From Azospirillum sp. SYSU D00513 (GTDB taxonomy: Bacteria; Pseudomonadota; Alphaproteobacteria; Azospirillales; Azospirillaceae): a DNA stretch of 64,000 nt. The stretch lies in contig NZ_JAFIQV010000012.1 in NCBI RefSeq assembly GCF_017356015.1, forward strand, positions 1 through 64,000. Reading direction: 5' to 3'. The notes below the pieces were generated by a model. The model made no database searches. It was given only the letters and a program-made list of their open reading frames with translations, and was not told the DNA's origin. Position 1 is the stretch's first letter. The number at the start of each line of letters is the position of its first letter. Positions 37,316 to 46,225 of the stretch are shown in pieces. Both the position numbers and the translations under genes were made by a program.

Positions 37316-39394
37316 ATGAAAAGGTTTGCCGCGCCGGCTCTGGCACTCCTCCTTCTGGCCCTTCCGGAAAGCGGGCAGGCCGCCTCCGGCCCCTGGACCA
37401 AGGCAGGCCCCCTGGAGGCGCGCCTGATCTCGGCGGTCGAGGGCGTCGGCGACCTGGACACCGTCCCGCTCGGGCTTGAGGTGCGGCTGGAGCCGGGCTG
37501 GAAGACCTATTGGCGTTCACCCGGCGATGCCGGATTCGCGCCGCGCCTGGACTGGGGCGGATCGGGCAACCTGAAGGAGGCCGCGCTCTCCTACCCGGCA
37601 CCGCACCGCTTCTCCGTGCTGGGCTTCGAGACGGCGGGCTACGACGTCGCCGTCACATTCCCGGTCAGGGCCGTGCCGGCGGAGCCCGGCAAGCCGCTGG
37701 ACCTGAAACTGAACGCCGAGCTTCTCGTCTGCACCGACATCTGCGTGCCCCAGATGGTCTCGCTCGGCCTGTCGGTGCCCGCCGGTCCGGCCATGCCGGG
37801 GCCGGAGGCCAACGAGGTCGCGCGCGCCGAGGCGCAGGTGCCCGGCGACGGGCAGGCGTCCGGCCTCGCCGTCGAATCCGTCCGCGCGTCGGGAACGACC
37901 GTCGAGATCGAGGCGACCGCGCGGGAGACCTTCGTCCAGCCGGACGTCTTCATCGAAGCCGACCCGCCGCTCGCCTTCTCCGCTCCGGCCGCGACCTTCT
38001 CCGCCGACGACCGACGCGTGACCCTGCGGCTGGAAGCCAAGGAGGCGCCGGCCGGAACGGATCTCGCCGGGCGCTCCCTGGTCCTGACCTTGGTGGACGG
38101 CAACCGCTCCCTGGAGACTAAGGTGACGGCCGAGGCCGGCCTGGCCGGAAGCGCCCCCGCCGCGGGCCTGCTCGCGATGCTCGGCGTCGCGGTGCTGGGC
38201 GGCCTGATCCTCAACCTGATGCCCTGCGTCCTTCCGGTCCTGTCACTGAAGCTCCTGTCGGTCGTCCGCCATGGCGGGAGCGCGCCGGGGGCGGTGCGCG
38301 CCGGCTTCCTGGCCTCGGCGGCGGGCATCCTGACGTCGTTCCTGCTGCTCGCGGCGGTGCTGGTCGGGGTCAAGGCGGCGGGCGGGGCGGTCGGCTGGGG
38401 CATCCAGTTCCAGCAGCCGCTGTTCCTCGTCTTCATGGTCGTGCTGGTGACGCTCTTCGCCGCCAACCTCTGGGGCTTCTTCGAGGTCCCGCTGCCGCGC
38501 GTCCTGGCCGACCGTATGGGCGGCGGGAGCGGCGAGGGCGGCGGAATCGCCGGCCAGTTCGCAACCGGCGCGTTTGCCACGCTGCTGGCAACCCCCTGCT
38601 CGGCGCCCTTCCTGGGCACGGCGGTCGGCTTCGCGCTCGCGCAGGGGCCGGCGGAGGTCTTCGCGATCTTCGCCGCCCTCGGCGTGGGGCTGGCGCTGCC
38701 CTACCTCACCGTGGCCGCCTTCCCCCGGCTCGCCCGCCTGCTGCCCCGGCCGGGCCGCTGGATGGCCGTGCTGCGCCGGGTGATGGGCGCGGCGCTGGCA
38801 CTGACCGCCCTGTGGCTGCTGTCCGTGCTCGCGGTGCAGACCGGCGAGGCGGTTGCGGCGGCGGTGGCGGCCCTAATGCTGTCCGTGCTGGCCGCGCTGT
38901 GGCTCGGGGGCAGAAACTTCCGCCCGGCGGGCGCCCTCGCCGGGCTTCTGGCGCTCGCCGCCTTCGCCGCTCCGGCGGTCGTCGGGCCGCCAGCCGGTGC
39001 CGCGACCGGCGTGGCGGAGGACGCCTCGCGCTGGGTGCCCTTCGCCGAGCCCGACATTCGCCGGATGGTGGCGGAGGGCCGCACGGTGTTCGTGGACGTC
39101 ACGGCCGAATGGTGCATCACCTGCCAAGCCAACAAGAAGCTGGTGCTGAACCGGGGCGAGGTCGCCGAGCGCTTCGAGGAGGGGCGCGGCCTCGTCGCCA
39201 TGCGCGCGGACTGGACGCGGCCCGACGAGGCGATCTCCCGCTACCTCGCCCGGCACGGGCGCTACGGCATCCCCTTCAACATGGTCTACGGCCCCGGCGC
39301 GCCGGAGGGCATAGCACTGCCCGAACTGCTGACGGAGTCGGCGGTGATCGAGGCGCTGGACCGCGCGGCGGGGGCATCCCGGCCCTCCTCGTAA
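37316..39394 (+). CDS. Protein-disulfide reductase, DsbD/ScsB type
   Basis: 692 aa. A signal peptide (1-23) precedes a periplasmic DsbD-like alpha domain with LVCTDICVPQM (redox Cys pair, about 138-142). A membrane domain with eight or nine helices has the Cys in LMPCVLPVLSLK and TPCSAPF, the reducing relay. A C-terminal thioredoxin domain shows EWCITCQANK (about 598-607). Electrons pass from cytoplasmic thioredoxin to periplasmic thiols, serving cytochrome c maturation or disulfide isomerisation. The long N-terminal domain resembles ScsB rather than classic DsbD. Confidence 0.92.
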   Translation: MKRFAAPALALLLLALPESGQAASGPWTKAGPLEARLISAVEGVGDLDTVPLGLEVRLEPGWKTYWRSPGDAGFAPRLDWGGSGNLKEAALSYPAPHRFSVLGFETAGYDVAVTFPVRAVPAEPGKPLDLKLNAELLVCTDICVPQMVSLGLSVPAGPAMPGPEANEVARAEAQVPGDGQASGLAVESVRASGTTVEIEATARETFVQPDVFIEADPPLAFSAPAATFSADDRRVTLRLEAKEAPAGTDLAGRSLVLTLVDGNRSLETKVTAEAGLAGSAPAAGLLAMLGVAVLGGLILNLMPCVLPVLSLKLLSVVRHGGSAPGAVRAGFLASAAGILTSFLLLAAVLVGVKAAGGAVGWGIQFQQPLFLVFMVVLVTLFAANLWGFFEVPLPRVLADRMGGGSGEGGGIAGQFATGAFATLLATPCSAPFLGTAVGFALAQGPAEVFAIFAALGVGLALPYLTVAAFPRLARLLPRPGRWMAVLRRVMGAALALTALWLLSVLAVQTGEAVAAAVAALMLSVLAALWLGGRNFRPAGALAGLLALAAFAAPAVVGPPAGAATGVAEDASRWVPFAEPDIRRMVAEGRTVFVDVTAEWCITCQANKKLVLNRGEVAERFEEGRGLVAMRADWTRPDEAISRYLARHGRYGIPFNMVYGPGAPEGIALPELLTESAVIEALDRAAGASRPSS

Positions 39395-39495
39395 GGCCGG
39401 GGTGGGGCGCCGGATTGCCGATTGCGGCCCCTGCCGCCCTCCGCTAGAAGGCTGGACGTGCGGAAAACGCATTCACCTCAGCGAGGACGACAACC

Positions 39496-39978
39496 ATGGC
39501 CATCCAAGTCGGCGACAGCATTCCGTCGGTGACCTTGAAGCACCTGACCGACAACGGCATGCAGGACATCACCACGGACGAGATCTTCAAGGGCAAGAAG
39601 GTCGTCCTGTTCTCGGTGCCGGGTGCCTTCACCCCGACCTGCTCGGCCAAGCACCTGCCGGGCTTCGTCCAGCAGGCGGAGGCGCTGAAGGGCAAGGGGG
39701 TGGATGCCGTCGTCTGCACCGCCGTCAACGACCCCTTCGTGATGCGCGCCTGGGCCGAGAAGAACGACGCGGACGGCAAGGTCACCATGCTGCCGGACGG
39801 TAACGCCGCGCTCGCCACCGCGCTCGGCCTGACGCTGGACCTGTCCAAGAACGGCCTGGGCATGCGCGGCCAGCGCTTCGCCCTGATCGCCGAGGACGGC
39901 AAGGTCACGCATCTGGCCGTCGAGCAGGCCGGCCAGTTCGAGGTGTCCTCGGCCGAGGCGGTGCTCGCGGCGCTGTAA
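39496..39978 (+). CDS. Peroxiredoxin of the Prx5 type
   Basis: 160 aa. The peroxidatic Cys is residue 49 in VPGAFTPTCSAKHLPGF, the Prx5-like motif. FVMRAWAEKN and LGMRGQRFALIAEDGKV are other family marks. It reduces hydrogen peroxide and alkyl hydroperoxides using thioredoxin or glutaredoxin. No glutaredoxin domain is fused. It lies 101 bp after the DsbD gene, with its own terminator 47 bp downstream. Confidence 0.94.
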   Translation: MAIQVGDSIPSVTLKHLTDNGMQDITTDEIFKGKKVVLFSVPGAFTPTCSAKHLPGFVQQAEALKGKGVDAVVCTAVNDPFVMRAWAEKNDADGKVTMLPDGNAALATALGLTLDLSKNGLGMRGQRFALIAEDGKVTHLAVEQAGQFEVSSAEAVLAAL

Positions 39979-40025
39979 GGGTCGCGGGAAGGGGGCGGTG
40001 GCCCCGAGCCCACGGTTGAATGGTG

Positions 40026-40062
40026 ATGGCTCTGCAACTTTTCTGCAGAGCCATTCTTTTTC
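40026..40062 (+). terminator. Intrinsic terminator of the peroxiredoxin gene
   Basis: An 11-bp perfect stem (40026-40036 with 40044-40054) with a seven-base loop, followed by TCTTTTT. Confidence 0.9.
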
Positions 40063-40174
40063 TCCATGGGGAAGACGGAGCGTATGGTGCGGGTGGATGG
40101 TACCCGCCCAATTACGTAAAAAAGTTGCCGTGGCACTCTGGAGCGGCCATCTTAAAGCAACCGATAGGAGCGAG

Positions 40175-40372
40175 ATGATGACCAGTTCCCTCCGGAAAGA
40201 CCGCAAGCCGCACCTCGAATCGGAGGTGCCTGCGGATCTGCTGCGTTCTCTCGACTCCAGCGCCGACGACATCAAGAATGATCGCGTCGAGGACACGAAT
40301 AGGTTTCTCGACGGTATGCAGCGGCGGATCGATGAGTATTTCGCACGCCGACGGACTCCCGGCTCGCGCTAG
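40175..40372 (+). CDS. Putative antitoxin of a RelE/ParE-type toxin-antitoxin pair
   Basis: 65 aa (64 if the second of two adjacent ATGs is used; AGGAG fits the second better). Charged, helical, no cysteines; LESEVPADLLRSLDSSADDIKNDRVEDTNRFLDGMQRRIDEYFARRR looks like an antitoxin with a helical toxin-binding tail, but I cannot name its DNA-binding family. The gene is A/T-richer than its neighbours and begins 14 bp before the toxin, the standard order. The role is inferred mainly from that context. Confidence 0.68.
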   Translation: MMTSSLRKDRKPHLESEVPADLLRSLDSSADDIKNDRVEDTNRFLDGMQRRIDEYFARRRTPGSR

Positions 40373-40386
40373 GTCGGAAATAGGCT

Positions 40387-40713
40387 GTGATCCGGCAGAC
40401 CCGTACCGCAAGTCGGCAGGTCGACGACCTGTTGGCCGAATACATGCGGAGAAATTGGGACGAAGCGATCATGAACCTTGATCGCGCATTCCGTGATGCC
40501 ATCGAGCGCATTGAAGCGGATCCGACTGTCGGAGCAAAATATCCGCGTCCCTATCCTGAGTTGGAAGGGTATGGCTTTCTGTGGATCGAGAGCCACATCT
40601 ACTGGATAGGGTATTCGATGGCCAAGGGTTACCCGGTCATCACGAACTTCTTCAACAAGAAGCACGACATCATCAATCGAATCGCCATAGAGGACGAAGA
40701 GATCGGTCTTTGA
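40387..40713 (+). CDS. RelE/ParE family toxin
   Basis: 108 aa, starting at GTG 40387. The pattern is a helical start (RQVDDLLAEYMRRNWDEAIMNLDRAFRDAIERIEADPTVGAKYP) followed by a beta-sheet core (YPELEGYGFLWIESHIYWIGYSMAKGYPVITNFFNKKHDI), typical of ParE/RelE plasmid-stabilisation toxins. Members block translation or gyrase. Low GC for the region and its place in an otherwise conserved housekeeping block suggest horizontal gain. Residues around FFNKKHDI differ from canonical RelE, so activity is unproven. Confidence 0.8.
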   Translation: MIRQTRTASRQVDDLLAEYMRRNWDEAIMNLDRAFRDAIERIEADPTVGAKYPRPYPELEGYGFLWIESHIYWIGYSMAKGYPVITNFFNKKHDIINRIAIEDEEIGL

Positions 40714-40749
40714 AGCCCTTTCCCGATTGTCTGATAGAAGAAAACCAAC

Positions 40750-40776
40750 CCGTCAGCAGGCGCTGACGGCTTTCCC
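40750..40776 (+). terminator. Probable weak terminator after the toxin gene
   Basis: CCGTCAGC (40750-40757) pairs with GCTGACGG (40762-40769) around a four-base loop, followed by CTTTCCC. The T-run is short, so strength is doubtful. Confidence 0.5.
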
Positions 40777-40797
40777 TTCAAAGCGAGAGGAAGAGGG

Positions 40798-41274
40798 TCA
40801 GGACTCGGACTTCGGCGCCCGCGCCTCGGCCAGGCCCTTGCGGGCAAGCTCGTCGGCACGCTCGTTTTCCGGGTGGCCGGCGTGGCCGCGCACCCAGTGG
40901 AACTCGATCTCGTGCTGCTGCTTGGCGGCATCGAGCCGCTGCCAGAGATCCACGTTCTTCACCGGCTTGCGGTCGGCGGTCTGCCAGCCTTTGGCCTTCC
41001 AGCCATGGATCCACTTGGTGATGCCGTTCTTCACATATTCGCTGTCGGTGTAGAGCCGCACCTTCACCGGCCGTTTCAGTGCTTCCAGGGCCTGGATCGC
41101 GGCCATCAGCTCCATGCGGTTGTTGGTGGTCGGCGACTCGCCGCCGCACAATTCCTTTTCCACCTCGCCGAAGCGCAGGATGACGCCCCAGCCGCCCGGG
41201 CCGGGATTTCCGCTGCAAGCGCCGTCAGTGAAGATGTCCACGACCTTGCGCGCGGGGGCTTCCGGCTCAGACAT
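40798..41274 (-). CDS. rnhA: Ribonuclease HI
   Basis: 158 aa. The four acidic active-site residues are present: Asp 17 in [16 protein letters not shown], Glu 55 in [10 protein letters not shown], Asp 77 in YTDSEYV, and Asp near 141 in [23 protein letters not shown] is the usual C-terminal motif. It cuts RNA in RNA-DNA hybrids during replication. It overlaps the end of thrB by eight bases, so the two are translationally linked. Confidence 0.97.
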   Translation of the reverse strand: MSEPEAPARKVVDIFTDGACSGNPGPGGWGVILRFGEVEKELCGGESPTTNNRMELMAAIQALEALKRPVKVRLYTDSEYVKNGITKWIHGWKAKGWQTADRKPVKNVDLWQRLDAAKQQHEIEFHWVRGHAGHPENERADELARKGLAEARAPKSES

Positions 41275-42256
41275 GCGGAGACCCGGAGGCGGAACCGTCG
41301 ATGAGATAGTCGCCCAGCCCCTTGACGCTCTGGTGGAAGCGCAGCTTGCGCAGATACTCCAGCGGGTCCTTCGGCTTCACGAAGGCGCCCGGCGGATGGT
41401 TGAGCCAGTCGTAGAGCCGCGTCAGCAGGAAGCGGATCGAACCGCCCCGGCACAGCCAGGGCAGGGCGTCCAGCTCCTCGCGCGACAGGGGGCGGACCTT
41501 CTGGTAGCTGGTCAGCAGCAGCTTCGCCTTGGTGGCGTTGAAGGACCCGTCCGGCTCGAAGCACCAGGCGTTCAGGCAGATCACCACGTCATAGACGAGG
41601 AAATCGTTGCAGGCGAAGTAAAAGTCGATCAGGCCCGACAGGCCGTCGTCCTTGAAGAACACGTTGTCGGGGAAGAGGTCGGCGTGGATGACGCCGGACG
41701 GCAGGTTCTTCGGCCAGTTGGCTTCCAGCGCCGCCAGTTCCGTCTCCAGCGCGGCGCGCAGGCCGGGGCTGACCTCGTCCGCGCGCGGGGCGCACTTCTC
41801 GAACAGCTCCTTCCAGCCGCCCAGCGACAGGGCGTTCGGCCGCTCCATCCGGAAATCGGCCACCGCCAGATGCAGGCGTGCCAGCGCCTCGCCGAGTTGG
41901 GCGCAGTGCTGCGGCGTGATGCGCCGCGGCCACATGCCCGCCAGGAAGGTGACGATTACGGCGGGGCGCCCGCACAGCTCGCGCAGCGCCTGCCCGTCCC
42001 GCGCCTGCACCGGCAGCGGGCAGGCGATGCCCTTGTCCGCCAGATGCTGCATCAGGCCCAGGAAGAAAGGCAGGTCCTCGCGCCGGGTGCGCTTTTCGTA
42101 GAGGGTGAGGATGTAGGGCCCGCTGTCCGTGACCAGGAGGAAGTTGGAATTCTCAACCCCCTCCGCGATGCCCTTGCAGGACAGCACGTCGCCCAGATCG
42201 TACTGGGCAACGAACGCGCGCAGATCCTCGTCGGTGACTTCTGTATAGACGGCCAT
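41267..42256 (-). CDS. thrB: Homoserine kinase (APH-fold, ThrB type II)
   Basis: 329 aa of the aminoglycoside phosphotransferase fold used for homoserine kinase in alphaproteobacteria, unrelated to the GHMP-type ThrB of E. coli. Marks: [12 protein letters not shown] at the start, [13 protein letters not shown], the catalytic loop [13 protein letters not shown] and the metal-binding [10 protein letters not shown]. It phosphorylates homoserine for thrC. It is transcribed toward rnhA, with a Uma2 gene lying between it and ispH. Confidence 0.95.
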   Translation of the reverse strand: MAVYTEVTDEDLRAFVAQYDLGDVLSCKGIAEGVENSNFLLVTDSGPYILTLYEKRTRREDLPFFLGLMQHLADKGIACPLPVQARDGQALRELCGRPAVIVTFLAGMWPRRITPQHCAQLGEALARLHLAVADFRMERPNALSLGGWKELFEKCAPRADEVSPGLRAALETELAALEANWPKNLPSGVIHADLFPDNVFFKDDGLSGLIDFYFACNDFLVYDVVICLNAWCFEPDGSFNATKAKLLLTSYQKVRPLSREELDALPWLCRGGSIRFLLTRLYDWLNHPPGAFVKPKDPLEYLRKLRFHQSVKGLGDYLIDGSASGSPHV

Positions 42257-42308
42257 GGACCCAGCGGTTACCGGGTTTCGCGCCGCCGGTCAATGAGCGA
42301 GGTGGGGG

Positions 42309-42863
42309 TCAGAGCGCGATGCCCTCGTAGAGGCAGGAAAGCGGCAACTCGAACCCGAGCGCGGCCAGCGGCAGAAGCGCCCCGGCGGTGAAATCCTCGA
42401 CGATCCAGCGCTGCACGTCGCGCCGCCAGAGCTGAGCCCTGGGAGTGCGGCTGTCGACCAGCAGGATGAGCTGGACCGATGGAATCTGCATGTAGTCGGG
42501 CACCTTCGTGCCGCGGTCGTGGGCGGCGGTGCTCTCCGACAGGATTTCCACAACCAGAACAGGGTTCGGCGTCGAGCGCTGACCCGCCTGGAACGGCGTG
42601 CAGGTGACCACGGCGTCTGCTTCATAGAAGCGGTCGTTGCGATCCTCACGTTCGATGGCGGCCTCGATCATCACGCGGCAGGGTGACCGGAGGCGGTGCC
42701 GGAATTCATAGGCGATGTTCGCTGCGATCTGGCTGTGCGCCTGCGAGCAGGCGTTCATGGCGCGGGGCTGGCCTTCCACGAGTTCGTAGCGAACGTCGGG
42801 GTCTTGGTCCGACCATGAGAGGAACTCCTCGATGGTCATCGTCTGGATGGCCGGCGCGCCCAT
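42309..42863 (-). CDS. Uma2 family (DUF820) putative endonuclease
   Basis: 184 aa with the PD-(D/E)XK-like Uma2 fold: MTIEEFLSWSDQDPDVRYELVEGQP at the start, EADAVVTC (candidate metal-binding Asp), NPVLVVEILSEST (Glu of the core) and a C-terminal strand cluster. Uma2 proteins are abundant in cyanobacteria and scattered elsewhere, and their function is not established; an endonuclease role is predicted from fold. It lies between thrB and ispH, 52 bp upstream of the thrB start, which suggests a late insertion. Confidence 0.88.
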   Translation of the reverse strand: MGAPAIQTMTIEEFLSWSDQDPDVRYELVEGQPRAMNACSQAHSQIAANIAYEFRHRLRSPCRVMIEAAIEREDRNDRFYEADAVVTCTPFQAGQRSTPNPVLVVEILSESTAAHDRGTKVPDYMQIPSVQLILLVDSRTPRAQLWRRDVQRWIVEDFTAGALLPLAALGFELPLSCLYEGIAL

Positions 42864-42959
42864 GAAGCCCTCCGTTGAACGGATCTTTCCAGATTATGCG
42901 TTCGCCAAATCGGCCTGTGAAGAATTATGGCGCCAAGGCCGGAACGGCCCCGCCCTCCG

Positions 42960-43940
42960 TCACGCCTCCGCCGGCACCGGGCGGGAGGACGCGTCGCCGT
43001 CCAGCAGGGCCTTCGGCAGCTTGAAGGTGATGTCCTCGAAGGCCGTGCGGATCTCCCGGACCGTCACGTCGAAGCGGGCGCGGGCGGCTTCGATGACTTC
43101 CTCCACCAGGATCTCCGGGGCGGAGGCGCCGGCGGTGATGCCGAGCGTGCCCACACCCTCCAGCATGCTCCAGTCGATCTCGGCGGCGCGCTGGACGAGC
43201 TGGGCGCGGGCGCAGCCGTGGGTCTTCGCCACCTCCACCAGCCGCTTGGAGTTGGAGGAGTTGGGGGCGCCCAGCACCAGCAGCGCGTCGGCCTCCGGCG
43301 CGATGGCCTTCACGGCCTGCTGGCGATTGGTCGTGGCGTAGCAGATGTCTTCCTTCTTCGGCCCGGTCATGGCGGGGAAGCGGGCCTGGAGGGCGGCGAC
43401 GATGTCGGCCGTCTCCTCCACCGACAGGGTGGTCTGGGTCGCGAAGGCGATGTTCAGCGGATCCCGGACCTCCAGGGTCGCGACATCCTCCACCGTTTCC
43501 ACCAGCACCACGGAGCCTTCGGGGAGCTGGCCCATGGTGCCGATGACCTCCGGATGGCCGGCATGGCCGATGAGGATGACCTGCTTGCCCTCCTCATGGT
43601 GGCGCTCGGCCTCTCGGTGGACCTTGCTGACCAGCGGGCAGGTGGCGTCGAGATAGAACAGGCCGCGCGATTCGGCGTCCTTGGGAACCGACTTCGGCAC
43701 GCCGTGGGCGGAGAAGACGACCGGCACGCCGTCGGGCACCTGGTCCAGCTCGTCCACGAAGACGGCACCCTTGGCTTCCAGGCTCTCCACGACGAAGCGG
43801 TTGTGGACGATCTCGTGCCGGACATAGACCGGCGCGCCGTAGCGCTCCAGCGCCACTTCGACGATCTGGATCGCCCGGTCCACGCCGGCGCAGAAGCCGC
43901 GGGGGGCGGCGAGCAGGATGGTGAGGGGCGTCTTGGTCAT
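42960..43940 (-). CDS. ispH: 4-Hydroxy-3-methylbut-2-enyl diphosphate reductase
   Basis: 326 aa from ATG 43940; a longer frame adds 39 Pro-rich residues before the family start. The three cluster-binding Cys are in [15 protein letters not shown] and [10 protein letters not shown]. Substrate-site segments [20 protein letters not shown] and [11 protein letters not shown] are present. The [4Fe-4S] enzyme makes IPP and DMAPP in the last step of the MEP pathway. It is divergent from the lipoprotein gene at 44083. Confidence 0.97.
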   Translation of the reverse strand: MTKTPLTILLAAPRGFCAGVDRAIQIVEVALERYGAPVYVRHEIVHNRFVVESLEAKGAVFVDELDQVPDGVPVVFSAHGVPKSVPKDAESRGLFYLDATCPLVSKVHREAERHHEEGKQVILIGHAGHPEVIGTMGQLPEGSVVLVETVEDVATLEVRDPLNIAFATQTTLSVEETADIVAALQARFPAMTGPKKEDICYATTNRQQAVKAIAPEADALLVLGAPNSSNSKRLVEVAKTHGCARAQLVQRAAEIDWSMLEGVGTLGITAGASAPEILVEEVIEAARARFDVTVREIRTAFEDITFKLPKALLDGDASSRPVPAEA

Positions 43941-44082
43941 GTCGTCGCTCGGTGTCCGTGGCAAAGGGGTCCGGCGGGGACCCGTCGGATTGGGCGGGGT
44001 CTGCCGCGCGGCCTTGTGCCCGCCCGGCGGCTTCTCTACAGTCGCGACCCGATACACCGATCCAACCTGTTAGGCCAGACCG

Positions 44083-44673
44083 ATGGACCGCCGCGCCCGT
44101 AATATAGGATCCCTTGGCTGGAAATGCCTGCCCGCCGTTGCGGTGCTCGCACTGGCCGGCTGCTCCAGCCCGACGCCGACGCAGTTGGCGCTCTCCTGCC
44201 CGAAGGTGAACATCATCCGCGACCTGGCGGAGGTGACGCAGTTCCGGCCGGGCGGCAACGGCCCGTCCGATGTCGTGACGCGCGGCCTGCTGGCGGATTT
44301 CTTCGGCAATTGCGATTACACCAGCGACGGCGTGACCGTGAACGTGAACCTGCAGCTGATGGCCGAGCGTGGGCCGGCCATGCAGAACGACCAGGCGAAC
44401 TTCCGCTACTTCGTCGCCATCGTCCGCCCGGGCGAGGAGATGCCCGCCGTCAAGCGCGAGTTCGACACGACCGTCCGCTTCAAGCCGCTGGAGGGCCGCG
44501 TCACCGCGACGGAGGAGCTGTCGCCCAAGATCCCGCTTCCGGTGGACCAGAACGCCGGGGACTGGAACATCCTCGTCGGCTTCCAGCTCACGCCCGAGCA
44601 GCTGGAATTCAACCGCGTCCTGGCGGCGCGCGCCAGCCCCCAGAGCCCGCCGGTGCTGACGCCGCGGAAGTGA
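44083..44673 (+). CDS. Hypothetical lipoprotein
   Basis: 196 aa. A short charged start and hydrophobic stretch end in a lipobox LAGC (Cys about 27), so it should be lipid-anchored. Two further Cys (about 39 and 72) may form a disulfide. The body is mixed beta/alpha with FRYFVAIVRPGEEMPAVKREFDTTVRF and a conserved-looking VTATEELSPKIPLP. I recognise no family with certainty. It diverges from ispH and precedes the glycine riboswitch, whose promoter starts 45 bp after the stop. Confidence 0.75.
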   Translation: MDRRARNIGSLGWKCLPAVAVLALAGCSSPTPTQLALSCPKVNIIRDLAEVTQFRPGGNGPSDVVTRGLLADFFGNCDYTSDGVTVNVNLQLMAERGPAMQNDQANFRYFVAIVRPGEEMPAVKREFDTTVRFKPLEGRVTATEELSPKIPLPVDQNAGDWNILVGFQLTPEQLEFNRVLAARASPQSPPVLTPRK

Positions 44674-44717
44674 CGATCGCTCGAACCGCTCGAGCTTCCG
44701 GCGCCTCAAGCGCCTGA

Positions 44718-44745
44718 TTGACAAAGCCGTTCGGTCCTATAGGCT
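44718..44745 (+). promoter_or_regulatory. Candidate sigma-70 promoter of the gcv operon
   Basis: A perfect TTGACA (44718-44723) with a poorly conserved -10, TAGGCT (44740-44745), at 16-base spacing. The implied start near 44752 is about 18 nt before the first glycine aptamer, fitting a riboswitch transcript. Confidence 0.55.
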
Positions 44746-44767
44746 GGACGCACATGCCGATGACCCC

Positions 44768-44966
44768 ATGCGGGAGAGACCGCGGCCCGCGAGGGCCGTG
44801 GCGCCGAAGGAGCAACCGCCCCCGGAAACTCTCAGGCAAAAGGACCGCAAGGGGTTGGCAGCTCTGGAAAGCAGCCTCGGCCGCATAGGCCGGGTCTCAC
44901 CGAAGGAGTAAACCGGTCCGCAGGCTTGTGCCCGGACGGTGAATCTCTCAGGTCCAAGACAGAGGG
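44768..44966 (+). promoter_or_regulatory. Tandem glycine riboswitch
   Basis: Two glycine aptamers in series. The first (about 44770-44848) opens with GCGGGAGAGACCGC and contains GCCGAAGGAGCAA and AACTCTCAGGCAAAAGGACCGC. The second (about 44861-44966) contains CACCGAAGGAGTAAAC and GAATCTCTCAGGTCCAAGACAGAG. These blocks are the signature of the gcvT RNA motif. The linker between them is short, as in cooperative tandem forms. It should raise gcvTHP expression when glycine is abundant. Confidence 0.97.
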
Positions 44967-45017
44967 GGCCTCCTCCCGAGCCAATCCTGGCACGGGACCT
45001 GGCCCCCTGTCGGAGGA
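44963..45017 (+). promoter_or_regulatory. Expression platform of the glycine riboswitch
   Basis: AGGGGGCC (44963-44970) can pair with GGCCCCCT (45001-45008). TCCTCC (44971-44976) can pair with the gcvT ribosome site GGAGGA (45012-45017). The two pairings cross and so compete. No T-run follows, pointing to control of translation rather than termination. Confidence 0.6.
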
Positions 45018-45022
45018 CCCGC

Positions 45023-46135
45023 GTGACCGAGGCGCCCGATACCATCAAGACCACGCCGCTGCATGGCCTTCACCTCGAGCTGAAGGCCCGCATGGTGCCC
45101 TTCGCCGGCTACGACATGCCGGTGCAGTACCCGCTGGGCATCCTGAAGGAACACCAGCACACCCGCGAGAAGGCCGGCCTGTTCGACGTGTCCCACATGG
45201 GGCAGGTGCGGCTGACCGGCGACGATCCGGCCGCCGCACTTGAGACCCTCATCCCCGGTGACATCAAGGGGCTCGCCCCAGGGCGCATGCGCTATTCCCT
45301 GTTCCTGAACGAACAGGGCGGCATCCTCGACGACCTGATGGTCACCAACGCCGACGACCACCTGTTCCTGGTGGTCAACGCCGCCCGCAAGGAGCATGAC
45401 GTCGCCCTGCTGCGTGACCAGCTGAAGGGCAGGGCGGAGGTCGAATATCTCGCCGACCTGGCCCTGCTCGCCCTGCAGGGGCCGAAGGCGGCCGAGGTGA
45501 TGGCGCGCTTCGTGCCGGAAGCCGCGACCATGAAGTTCATGAGTTACCTGCCGGCGGTCTTCAACGGCATCCCGGTGGTGCTCACCCGCTCCGGCTACAC
45601 GGGCGAGGACGGCTACGAGATCTCCTGCGACAAGGCCGACGCGGAGCCGGTCGCCCGCGCCCTGCTCGCCGATCCGGACGTCGAGCCGATCGGGCTCGGT
45701 GCCCGCGATTCGCTGCGGCTCGAGGCCGGACTCTGCCTCTACGGCCACGACATCGACGAGACCACCACCCCGGTCGAGGCGGCTCTGGAGTGGGCAATCT
45801 CGAAGCGCCGGCGGCAGGAGGGCGGTTTCCCCGGCGCCGACATCATCCTCGGCCAGCTGAGCGACGGCGCCCCGCGCCGCCGCGTCGGCATCCAGCCGGA
45901 AGGGCGCCAGCCGGCGCGCGAGCTCACGGAGATCTTCGATGCCGACGGCGCGAGGATCGGCGAGGTGACCAGCGGCGGCTTCGGCCCCACCGCCAACGCG
46001 CCGGTCGCCATGGGCTATGTGGACCGTGCCCACGCCGCACCCGGCACGCCGCTCCAGCTCATGGTGCGGGGCAAGCCGGTCACGGCCCGCGTCGCCGCCA
46101 TGCCCTTCGTCCCGCAGCGCTATTACCGCGGGTGA
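45023..46135 (+). CDS. gcvT: Glycine cleavage system T protein (aminomethyltransferase)
   Basis: 370 aa from GTG 45023, five bases after GGAGGA. A longer open frame runs back into the riboswitch and is not a real N-terminus. Marks: FAGYDMPVQYPLGILKEHQHTREKAGLFDVSHMGQV (folate and start-site region), RSGYTGEDGYEI, and GLGARDSLRLEAGLCLYGHDID (the Asp of the active site). It moves the methylene group from aminomethyl-GcvH to tetrahydrofolate. First gene of gcvT-H-PA-PB. Confidence 0.97.
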   Translation: MTEAPDTIKTTPLHGLHLELKARMVPFAGYDMPVQYPLGILKEHQHTREKAGLFDVSHMGQVRLTGDDPAAALETLIPGDIKGLAPGRMRYSLFLNEQGGILDDLMVTNADDHLFLVVNAARKEHDVALLRDQLKGRAEVEYLADLALLALQGPKAAEVMARFVPEAATMKFMSYLPAVFNGIPVVLTRSGYTGEDGYEISCDKADAEPVARALLADPDVEPIGLGARDSLRLEAGLCLYGHDIDETTTPVEAALEWAISKRRRQEGGFPGADIILGQLSDGAPRRRVGIQPEGRQPARELTEIFDADGARIGEVTSGGFGPTANAPVAMGYVDRAHAAPGTPLQLMVRGKPVTARVAAMPFVPQRYYRG

Positions 46136-46225
46136 TGGCCCGGCCGCCGTGCCGGCCTATCCTTTTCATCGAACGCCTGATTCCATCGAACAACCGAACG
46201 AACTCCCACACCGAAGGGGAAGAGA

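Noticed and set aside
44939-45022. N-terminal extension of GcvT through the second glycine aptamer
   Set aside because: The frame is open but overlaps conserved riboswitch sequence. GTG 45023 has a good ribosome site and gives normal GcvT length.
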